From Malania oleifera (Eukaryota > Streptophyta > Magnoliopsida > Santalales > Ximeniaceae), in contig NC_080424.1 in NCBI RefSeq assembly GCF_029873635.1, forward strand, positions 923,501-987,500: DNA of 64,000 nt, read 5' to 3'. The notes under the pieces were generated by a model that saw only the letters and a list, made by a program, of their open reading frames with translations, had not been told where the DNA came from and searched no databases. The translations under genes and the position numbers were made by a program. The stretch's first letter is position 1; each line of letters starts with the position of its first letter. Positions 12,189-20,915 of this stretch are shown here, piece by piece.

Positions 12189-12692
12189 CAGCTACTGCTG
12201 TAGTACCTACACCAACAACATAATCTAGAACACTCAATTCTTAAAGCACTTAATTCAACTAAATTTATTTACTTTATAAACAAAATAAAATAAAAAATAA
12301 ATGAGGAAACCTAATGGATAAAAATTGTCAATAAAAGGAATTTTTCAAAATAACATTTGCCCAAAATTTCCGACTGATATAGAACAGAATGCCAGCAAGA
12401 ATTTATTAGCTCCTTAAACCTTAAAAAAAATTGATGGAATATAACATGAATATAATAAATATGCAAGACAAAAGTATATCTTGGACATGTAAAACATACT
12501 AAATTTAGTAACTGGGTTTGAGTAATTGCAAAGACTAAATGATTTATCAGAAAAACAAAATATAGCACAGCAAAACGTGGCAAAAACAATGCGCACAAAA
12601 CTCCAAAAACAACAAGAAAAAAAAAAAGCACAGCAAAGTGAAAAAAAAAACACTGACGTTAAATTCAAAGTGAAACGAAGCACTCAACATAC
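12189..12692. other. CACTA interior between SINE and reticulon fragment
   Basis: AT- and A-rich DNA. Overlapping frames on both strands are Lys/Gln- or Phe/Leu-rich low-complexity translations. It may include the reticulon intron downstream of the exon at 12693-12834. No further exon was recognised. Confidence 0.4.
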
Positions 12693-13293
12693 AACAAGAA
12701 ATTTCTTCAGATCTTTTCCTGATGCAATGTCCCGTAAACAAGCAAAAGCTTGATTGATTTCAATCCTTAGTGCATTGGCAAACTGAAGGACTGGACCCTC
12801 TGGAATATAAACTTCAGGAATGTGCGGGGGAGACCTAAGGTGGAACCAAGTAAGGTGAGAAGCAACTTAAAAATATAACATTGAAGTAGACAACTTGGGC
12901 AACCATGTCAATGACAACTTACTTGTTGATAAAGGTAGTAGCATTGGACTACAAGAACAACAAAGCATGAGAAAGTATCAAGCAATGGCAAATCAGAGTC
13001 AGAAGGTGGTATTCAAGCAATTCAAACAAAACCCAAATCACAGTAGCCACGCCCAGCACTCCTCCTGAAATCTTCTTGTTCCTCCACAGAAATACATCCG
13101 CAGTTGCACCAGATAGATATACCCGGTTGTTGGCGGCGCCTCCCCACCAGGCTAGATCACTAATGTTCTTCGCCTCCGGCAATGGTACGCTCGACGACGG
13201 CGAAGAGGAGAAGTTGCCGTCGAAGAATGACGCCACCTCCGGTGACTCTTGGCTGGTGGACGGCTCGTTCTGGTATGTCAAGTCGTGCTCCAA
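12693..13293 (-). pseudogene. Captured reticulon-like (RTNLB) gene fragment, two exons
   Basis: Exon 1 (about 13293-12923) encodes an acidic/Ser-rich N-terminal part and then [17 protein letters not shown] and the hydrophobic hairpin [19 protein letters not shown], with donor gtaagt. Exon 2 (12834-12693; acceptor ccttag, donor gtatgt) encodes [18 protein letters not shown], then [20 protein letters not shown] and GKDLKKFLV. This is the first half of the plant reticulon domain (ER-tubule shaping membrane proteins). Exon phases fit across the 88-bp intron, so genomic DNA was captured. The Trp expected in LFLWSNATTF is a TAG, no ATG start is in frame, and the second hydrophobic hairpin is missing. 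It is a dead or regulatory fragment, not a functional gene. Confidence 0.88.
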
Positions 13294-13439
13294 TGGCCGG
13301 ATCTACCTCGCTTCCGATTGTCCAATGGCGAGAACTGCGATCAGTAGCATCGGACAGCAAAAGAAGAGGGGAGGGAAAGGAGGGTAAAAGGGAGATTGGG
13401 AAAGGAGGGCGTGCGCGCGGAGATGAATTTAACTTTTGG

Positions 13440-14580
13440 CAAAGTATTAGTAATGGTTTTAAAATCATTGCTAATACTCAATTACTAGTGACGACCATCC
13501 TTCCAATCCGTTATTAATATCTTTGATTAAATTATTTTTATATTTTTTAAATTAAAAAACTATTAGTGACGATTTTAAAATCATCACTAATAACTTTAAC
13601 TAAATTACTTTTATATTTTTTAAATAAAAACATTATTAGTGATGATTTCAAAATCGTTACTAATACCCTTAACTAAATTATTTTCATATTTTTTAAATAA
13701 AAACTCTATTAGTGACGGTTTTGAAATCGTCACTAATACTCTATTATTAGTGACGAATCTCCTAATCCGTCATTAATATCCTTAACTAAATTATTTTTAT
13801 ATTTTTAAGATTAAAACATGATTAGTGACGGTTTCAAACTATCACTAATATTCTTAACTAAATTATTTTTATATTTTTTAAATAAAAACACTATTAGTGA
13901 CGGTTTTAAAACCGTCACTAATACCTTTAATTAAATTATTTTCATATTTTTTAAATAAAAACACTATTAGTGACGGTTTTGAAACCGTCACTAATACTCT
14001 ATTATTAGTGACGAATTTCCTATTCCGTCACTACTACCCTTAACTAAATTATTTTTATATTTTTTAAATTAAAATACTATTAGTGACGGTTTCAAAACCG
14101 TCACTAATACCCTTAACTAAATTATTTTTTATATTTTTTAAATAAAAACGCTATTAGTGACGGTTTCAAAACCATCACTAATACCCTTAACTAAATTATC
14201 TTTATATTTTTTAAATAAAAATATTATTAGTGACGGTTTTAAAACCGTCACTGATACCCTATTATTAGTGACGAATCTCCCAATCCGTCACTAACATTGT
14301 TAACTAAATTATTTTTATTTATTCATAAATACTAGTAGTGACGGTTACTTAATCGTCACTAATAAGTGACTTTTAGTGACGAATTTAATCCGTCATTAAT
14401 ACCCTAAAATCATCGCTAATATTTTCTTGAAAAAAATTTTGCGCAAAAATTGTTTCCCGTGCTGTTTGTAGTGACGAAAGTATTAGTGATAATTTTAAAA
14501 ACCGTCACTAATACAACACTATTAGTAACAGTTTTAAAACCATCACTAATACTTTCGTCACTAAAAGCCAGTTTTTTTAT
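13440..14580. repeat. Right subterminal array of the CACTA element
   Basis: About twelve direct units of roughly 70-100 bp. Each has a palindrome of the type TTAGTGACGGTTTTGAAACC (continuing GTCACTAA) followed by an AT-rich spacer, cccttaactaaattattttt. Spacers are similar from unit to unit, which suggests tandem amplification. The left array mostly lacks the long spacer. Confidence 0.88.
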
Positions 14581-14584
14581 AGTG

Positions 14585-14935
14585 CCTCCCGGCTGAGGTG
14601 GTTATCGGCGAGGCAACGCTCGACAATGGATCCAGGAAAACAAAAAAACAGGGGTTAACCATTTAACAGAGATGAAATTTTAAAATTATAGCACTAGAAC
14701 TGGAAGCCATCGAGAAGGCTACGATGTGGTACGACGTGGAGAAGGTGTTGCGGACAAGCAATAGGTGCTGTGACGTGGAGAAGGCTGTCGAGGAAGATGA
14801 AGATGCAGCTTGTCTTCACGCGTGCCTTGCGCGTGAGCCCTCAAGCGATGCAGTGAATGGCAGAGGAGAACTAACTTCCCACGCAAGCATCCATGTGAAT
14901 CTCTCATCTCAAGAGTTTTTTTCTGTTTTATTATT
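14585..14935 (+). pseudogene. Decayed DUF4283-like retroelement protein, right part
   Basis: The sequence right of the CACTA continues the left flank after removal of one CCT copy. It includes a frame LELEAIEKATMWYDVEK (to 14942) with no domain I can name. It is listed as the continuation of the pseudogene at 7252-8393 on the basis of position and strand. Confidence 0.35.
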
Positions 14936-14944
14936 AATTTAAAA

Positions 14945-15150
14945 TAAAATATTAAATAATACTCTATTTGAGAAAAACTTCCCCAATCTAATGCGTCAAA
15001 AACCTAAAATCCCTCATCAATCAAATCTCACAACTTCCTAGATTTAAACAAATCTCACAACTTGGTATTGCGAAATTTACCACGCGTCGAACACTTGCTC
15101 AATGAAATCTCGCAGCTTGGTGCTGCGAGATTTGCTACGCGTATATATAT
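14945..15150. repeat. Hairpin-bearing terminal region of a MULE/foldback-like element
   Basis: It begins attaaataatactctatttg, like the ends of the foldback element at 57.4-58.8 kb (attaaataatacattttttg). It contains paired motifs such as aaatctcgcagcttg and gctgcgagatttgctacgcg that fold into short hairpins. No matching opposite end was found, so the element is partial. A (TA)n tract follows at about 15145-15162. Confidence 0.45.
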
Positions 15151-15162
15151 ATATATATATAA

Positions 15163-16079
15163 ATTAAAAATGCATACTTTTATACCCAATAAAAATAAAT
15201 AAATAGCTGACTTATTATTTTTTTGGGAGTCCTTAAATGCACTTTATTTAAAATGTACTGTAATAGAATTTATTTATTTGATTATATAGCATAAATTGAC
15301 CATTTGTTCAAAATTTATGAAAATCTACGCATTTCCATGATCATTGTTGATATCATCATTAAAATAAGAAAAAATATTTAATAATAGGTGCAACACACGA
15401 TTCATTTATGTTATATTTCCATAGTTCCAAATGAATATTGTTCGAGCAATGGTTTTGTAAAAAAATATAAAAATTGACTACGTTCATTTAGATAGTATTT
15501 GTAAAAAAGGAACCCAAATATGTTTCTTAATCATTAGTACAAGTATATAAATTACTCTTTGCTTGAGTCACTCCTTCACTAGATTTTAAAACACTTGTAT
15601 GAACAAGAAAACTTTTCATTAACTTCTTGCTCATTTATGTACTTTGTTTATTTCTAATCGTTAAAAATTTATTTATTTTTTTTAAAACAGACAAGATTTT
15701 CAAACTCAATTGTTATCATGCATGATGATAATCATATACAATCATTGTTGTAGAGTTTTTAATTAGGGTCATGCATAAAAAAATTTACTCCAACATGCAT
15801 TCAAAGAGTATTTATAGAATTAGGTATCCAACACCAGCATAATTTGGATTTTCAAAAAATGAAGTGCAAATTTTTATTTTAGGACAACGATGATAATTGC
15901 ACAACTTTTATTCACATATACATGTTGGGGAAAATGAATAAACATTCCCAATTATACATAAATAATACAACGATATTATACAAATGAAATGAAAATAATC
16001 AATGTTATACAAATGAAAGGAAAATAATCAATGATATACAAATGAAATGAAAATAATACTATACTACTCAATGCCATAG
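15163..16079. other. AT-rich DNA, no recognised gene
   Basis: Between the hairpin end and the plant-mobile-domain remnant. A short triplication of a 33-bp unit around atacaaatgaaatgaaaata lies at about 15965-16060. Nothing else was recognised; it is probably the interior of the same partial element. Confidence 0.4.
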
Positions 16080-16925
16080 CGAGGTCGTCTCCGGGTTTGT
16101 GGTGGCTACCGTCTGCGTCTGCCCTCTCCCTGCTAGTCATCTACATCAGGTGTCCTGTCCCGTGGTCGTTTTGTATGTGGATCATATCCGCTAAGAGGTA
16201 CTACGTAATTATCATCCATGCCAAGCGCACGCGGAGAGAACTAATATGATGTCTCTAGACGAGAACGAGGCGGCATAGCGAGTGCATCTACCTCCTCCCC
16301 ACCGAAAATGTCGTCTAATAAAAATGACATTGATCGGGTGAAAGCAGAGTCAGATGGGGCGTCTGCCTATCTATTGGACGGTCCCGCAATATCAGCTGCA
16401 CTGGAAGGCGCATATGGTGCTAACAGACCAAACACGTACTCCGCCTGTACAACCGATGGCTAGGAGATGAGACTCACTGGACAACTAGAGGAGGCATGTC
16501 GTCCTCCTTGTACCGGAGCTGGTCAACCTCCTTGTGCAGGTACATCAGCTCAAGCAGTTGGTATCCGTCGGTCGTCCTCATGGACAAGGTCCAATGTAGC
16601 ACTCATCAATCGGTGGATAGCGGGATCTAGCGAGATCTGATCTGCCTCATATAGTATGTCAGTATGCATGATACGAAAAAAAAAATTGGTTAACCCATGT
16701 AGATTGTAATGTACACACAACAAAAGGAAGTGTGGGTTAAAGTCTTCTTACAAGGCTCAAATATACAGCAGTTGTCCCGTCGACGAAGCGGCGTGTGATG
16801 GACCTATACCAAGTAAAGTGTGGGTCATCCAGACGCATCGGACCGTCTTTCGCTACTCTGGGTATGATGTACTCTCGCCGAGGCTCCCACACAGTCACGA
16901 AGATTGCATGTGTAGCCACCTAGTC
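16080..16925 (-). pseudogene. Plant mobile domain (PMD/MAIN-like) protein remnant
   Basis: A minus-strand frame at 16919-16737 reads VWEPRREYIIPR, then DDPHFTWYRSITRRFVDG. This resembles the end of the plant mobile domain of MAIN/MAIL1-like proteins, where a WYxxITRRF-type motif is typical. After an intron-like gap, a second segment (about 16660-16080) encodes IHRLMSATLDLVHEDDRR, an acidic tail and a basic Arg/Pro-rich C-terminus, with several stops. PMDs occur both in host proteins and inside Mutator-like and gypsy elements. The neighbouring hairpin end suggests a MULE-carried copy here. It is broken and incomplete. Confidence 0.5.
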
Positions 16926-17267
16926 CATGACCCCTTTCCATCCACTTGTCAAAATGTATTTCTATATAATTCTGTATAGCCATAGTTTTGTATATAAAAT
17001 TGTATAAGTTATGTTTCATAACTCTGTAGGCTATATAATCATGTTTCTGTAAAATTGTATAACATATTTCTGTAAAAACTATATATAAGCATAATTATGT
17101 ACTCTGTTTGAATAATGAATAATATTTAAGTAATTCTCATTCCACACAACTAAATAAAATTTCATATAAATATATTCCGTAAGCTGTATAATTTTCATGC
17201 TCTGATCAAATACTATGTTATACTGGTAAAATGTCTAATAAAGTTGGCATAACATATATTCCTCTTA

Positions 17268-17675
17268 CCTGACTATCTAGTTCTAGATATTATTTAATAA
17301 TCTCACGCATGCGGCATTCATAATTTTCAACACCCTAAGCTCCTAAAAAGATACCCGCTGGTGTCCTCAACCCACACCTGCAGGGTCCCAAAAATACCCT
17401 AATCCTAAAAATACAACACCCCATTGTTACTTCATAAAACTCCAGTATATCCTCATACCATACAAAATCTAGGCTCAAATAAACTTGGTAATACTAAAAA
17501 TACCCAAATAATCAACTTACCTTGGTTTTGGGATGGTGCCCAAGTTGGCCTAACCAACAATCTACTCCAGTAAACTTGAAAAGAATCTTCCCAGAACTAA
17601 CGTGACGGCTTCCGATCGTCGAACCGGCGAAGAACGAAGCCAAAAATCTAGAGAGAAGGTAGAGGAGACGATTTT

Positions 17676-17714
<39 letters not shown>

Positions 17715-18042
17715 TGTTGCATGAAAAATCTCGCTAAAATCCTAGTTAAGCATATTTATAAAATGCGGATTCGTCCACGAGACACGTCACCTCGTCGACG
17801 AGTCCATGAAGGGAATTCGTCGACGAACTTGTAATTCTCGTTGACAAGCTTCATGCCTTACTAAACCCCTCTCGGTAAGTTCTCATCGATGAGACACGAG
17901 TCCATGTCGACGAGCCCAAGAAGGCTTCTCGTTGACAAGCGCTCTACGTTCATCGATGAGACCCTGTTGAGTCCCTCTTGAAATTTTCCTTTTCTCTCTT
18001 TTCTCTTATTATTTAATTACTATAATTCTTCAGGTCTTTACA
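17268..18042 (-). mobile_element. Partial gypsy-type LTR (family of the solo LTRs at 42.5 and 49.9 kb)
   Basis: Read on the minus strand it begins TGTAAAGACCTGAAG at 18042 and carries Cg-rich TCGTCGACGA-type motifs (about 17770-17945), a (GA)n tract (about 17685-17712) and a splice-donor-like region similar to the solo LTRs at 42475 and 49900. The left limit is unclear and the copy is partial. It sits inside another gypsy-type LTR piece (18043-18231). Confidence 0.55.
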
Positions 18043-18231
18043 GAAACCGTCGACGGTTTGGTTTTTTACCAACCCATTTTTATCGTTTTTACCTTTACTG
18101 ACCTTCGGTAACTCAAAACCGTCGATGATTTTCCTAAACTCCACAAAACCCTCGACAGTCTGGTCTACACCAAACCACTTTTTCCCTTTTCTTTATTATT
18201 TTTATTACTTCTATTTTTTCGAGTCTCTACA
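18043..18231 (-). mobile_element. Outer gypsy-type LTR piece
   Basis: On the minus strand it begins TGTAGAGACTCGAAAAAATA at 18231 and is interrupted at 18043 by the LTR described above. It contains the perfect 16-bp palindrome AAACCGTCGACGGTTT at 18044-18059 and a diverged copy near 18117. It lies in the gag start of the copia element to its right. Partial. Confidence 0.5.
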
Positions 18232-19602
18232 CAAATCCTTCACCCTTTTATGCCATAAATCGAAGTTATTGGTTCCATCAAATTTGACAACGTAAAATTC
18301 CGCAGACGAAGTAACCAATTCCATAACAACAAAACTTTTATACCAATTTGTTGTATAAAACACACGAATTTGCATAATAGAAGTCTAACAAGACAATCAG
18401 TAAAGAAAAAATATATAGAACACAATCACAACAATCAAATGAAAACAAGAACAATACAAGGAATTACGTAGTTCGGCAATACCTACATCCATGATATTAG
18501 CACCGGAGGAGTCTATGGGTGGGCTTGATACATAGGTGAGCACCAACTTGACCCCAAAGCTTAAGCCTATTAGGTTTTTGGTGCAACCTTGTATATAAGC
18601 ACCCATCATTCCCTCAATTTTTCTAGTATGAGACAAACTCACAAGTGAAATTCTCAACAATCTCCCCCCTCACTTGTGAGTTCCAACTGCTCGCCCTTGA
18701 ACGGAAAATGTCTCCTTTGTCTGAGTAAACCCAATTCTCCAATAGTTGCTCAAGTGGGCCTTACCACCACGCCTTACGTATCTCGAATTGCATTCCACGT
18801 GCCTCCAAACCAATCCTACCTCCCACGTCTTGACCCTATTTAGATCCATCTTCCAAGCCTAGATGACCCTTATTGGTGGTCACACGCTTGGTCCTCCAAC
18901 TGTTAGCACGTCAGGAAAATTAGCTTCATGTCTCAACTTTTACGATATCGCTTGCCCACAATTACAAATCGTCGGCTCTAGTACCACTTATTAGCACTGA
19001 AGGAGTCAATGGGTGGGCTTGATACACAGGTGAGCACCAACTTGACCCAAAAGTTTAAGTTTATTGGGTCTTGGGCCCAACCTTGTATATAAGCACTTAT
19101 CATCCGCTTAATTTTTCAATGTGGGACAAACTCACAAGTGGAATTATCAACACATGGGAGCAATCAGCAAAGAACTTTTACTATCTTGTGTCAAAGACAC
19201 TTATAGTACTTTTCTTATAATGCAAATAAACCCAAATTGGTGTGTATATAAACACTATGGAGGCATTCCATCCAAGCACCCAACCAACTTAATGTTCACA
19301 TTCAAATTTTAAAAATTTGTACTGGGTTCCCGAGCTAAACCGTCGATAGTTTGAGATACCAAAAGCAAACCGTCTCAGCAACATTCAAACAACCGTCGAC
19401 GATTCCTCCTATAGAAAGATACTGAGAGCATGCCATTCTGGGTTCTAGCCAAACCGTCAACAGTTTGAGCAAACTGTCGACGGTTTCCTCCAGCATGATG
19501 ATCTTACTATGCTTTTCGGTTTCCTCTAGCAAGATGATCTTACTATGCTTTTCTTCCTTGTGTATGTCATCCACTCAAACATATGAGCCACAAAACACAA
19601 CA
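18232..19602 (-). mobile_element. Broken copia element X: LTR, primer site and gag start
   Basis: The LTR runs 19602 to 18349 on the minus strand (TGTTGTGTTTTGTGG...TACAACA), about 590 bp once the nested TRIM is removed. A tRNA-Met-like primer site (attggta...) is at about 18335-18348. The gag start follows, with VVKFDGTNNFDLWHKRVKD at about 18320-18240, matching the gag start of the copia at 46777-55557. The LTR contains several GTCGAC-centred motifs. Broken; only the 5' end is left. Its start abuts a plus-strand copia RNase H region. Confidence 0.72.
18495..19152 (-). mobile_element. TRIM (small LTR retroelement), 658 bp
   Basis: Two direct LTR copies of about 165 bp (18495-18660 and 18991-19152) flank about 330 bp of non-coding interior. 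On the minus strand the LTR starts TGTTGA. The right LTR is followed by a tRNA-Met-type primer site (taagtggtactagagcc), and a polypurine tract (gtgaggggggagat) precedes the other LTR. The flanks CATGA and CATGG are a plausible 5-bp target duplication. It has no coding capacity, as expected for TRIMs, and is nested in the copia X LTR. Confidence 0.82.
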
Positions 19603-20121
19603 TTCTTTTTAAGCCGATTAGACAACAATGGGAAGTCGTCAAATGGATTTTCATATATTTACGGGGTACTTCTAGTTATGGCATCATGTTCGGCAAGTAA
19701 CAGAGTAGTCCATCAATTGTGAGCTTTGTTGATGCTGATTATACAAGGGATATGGATGACAGAAGGTCTACAACATGTTATGTATTCACCTTTGTAGGAG
19801 GACCCATCTGTTGGAGGTCCATGGTACAATCCTTGGTGGCATTCTCCACAACTGAGTTTGAATATATGACAGTTGCCAAAGTTGCAAAAGAAGCCTTATG
19901 GCTTATCGGTCTAGTCAAGGAGCTGGGTATATAAAAAGGTGGAGTTGTGTTACGTTGTGATAGTCAGAGTGTCATTTATTTGACAAAGAATCAAGTGTAC
20001 CATGCTAGAACCAAGCATATTGATGTAAGGTTCCACAAGGTTCGTGAGTTGATCTCTTCAGGTGAACACTTACTCAAGAAAGTTCACACATAACAGCAAA
20101 CATCTTAACAAAGTCGGTTAC
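19450..20121. repeat. Duplicated segment, copy 1 (without gypsy insert)
   Basis: This covers the LTR start of element X and the RNase H of element Y. It matches 23451-24086 almost base for base, apart from a short internal doubling around 19501-19536. In copy 2 a gypsy LTR abuts the point equivalent to 19450. Here the sequence runs through, so this copy shows the uninterrupted site. Confidence 0.8.
19603..20121 (+). mobile_element. Broken copia element Y, RNase H segment, first copy
   Basis: Plus-strand copia RNase H: FVDADYTRDMDDRRSTT, VAFSTTEFEYM, LRCDSQSVIYL and an ARTKHIDVRFH-type motif. It is the first of two copies; the second is at 23588-24090 with its 3' LTR. Broken. Same family as the copia elements at 38-45 and 47-55 kb (Tork/TNT1-like on the basis of gag and RT wording). 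Confidence 0.8.
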
Positions 20122-20878
20122 ATTGCAGCCACTCCACAATCCTGAGTGGAAATGGTAGCATATAGCGATGGATTTCGTCATAGGATTGTCGCCGGCATTG
20201 CATAGATAGGACGTTATCTGGGTAGTGGTGGATCGACTAACAAAGACTGCCCACTTTTTTTCGATCAGAGTTAGTTACTCCCTGGACAGATTAGCTGAGT
20301 TATATATCTAGGAGATAGTTAGACTTTATGGCGTCCCAGTGTCCATAGTTTCAGACAGAGACCCACGGTTCACATCTCATTTTTGGAAGAGTCTGCAAGG
20401 GGCCAGTGTAGATTCTTGACTAGAAGGAACAGGAGCTACGCACGAAGAAGATTCCACTGGTGAAAGTTTTGTGGCACAATCATGCTATTGAGGAGGTTTC
20501 CTGAGAACTAGAGGATCAGATGCACCAGAGATATCCACACTTATTCAGTGGAGCTTAGAGTTGAGCAAGTCAAGTTTGTAATCTCCCATAACCCTCTTTG
20601 TAACGACGGTATTCTTCCGCCATAAGTGAGGGTAATTAATAAAATTGGGGTGTTTCTCTTTAATAATGAAAATGTGATGACTAGCAAATTTCGAGAATGA
20701 AATTTGTATAAGGAGAGAAGAATGTAATAACCCCAAAAAAGGATATAGAAGATTAGTGGAGTGATTCCAAAAAAAAAATAAAAAATAATTAATTAATCGG
20801 ATTTTTATAAAAAAAAGAAAAGGAAAAAAAATTAAAAAATAATTAAAATTTATTTTTATTTTTATTAATAAAATATTA

Positions 20879-20915
<37 letters not shown>

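Larger units (their letters stand above)
8394..14584. mobile_element. CACTA (En/Spm-type) transposon, 6.19 kb, carrying host gene fragments
   Basis: The left end CGCTACAAAAAAA and the right end TTTTTTTATAGTG are near-perfect terminal inverted repeats of the CACTACAAAAAAA type. A 3-bp target-site duplication CCT lies at 8391-8393 and 14585-14587, as expected for CACTA elements. Subterminal arrays of TTAGTGACGG-type repeats fill about 8410-8930 and 13440-14580. No TNP1/TNP2-like transposase frame was seen, so the element is non-autonomous. Its interior holds minus-strand exons of an ALWAYS EARLY-like gene and a reticulon gene, a plus-strand unrecognised frame and a nested SINE. The first base pairs read CGCTA rather than CACTA, a single change. 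Confidence 0.88.

Noticed and set aside
11971-12228. 85-codon GC-rich open frame
   Set aside because: It lies wholly in a SINE with B box, poly-A tail and target duplication.
12311-12753. Lys/Gln-rich and Phe/Cys-rich frames on opposite strands
   Set aside because: Low-complexity A-rich DNA read in both directions; no domain and no splice context.
13076-13517. Overlapping open frames on the plus strand opposite the reticulon fragment
   Set aside because: The minus strand codes for clear reticulon motifs with splice sites; the plus-strand frames are shadows favoured by local GC content.
8410-14580. Regularly spaced palindromic repeats resembling a CRISPR array
   Set aside because: They are CACTA subterminal repeats bounded by terminal inverted repeats and a 3-bp target duplication in a plant genome. 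Spacers are similar to one another, not unique.
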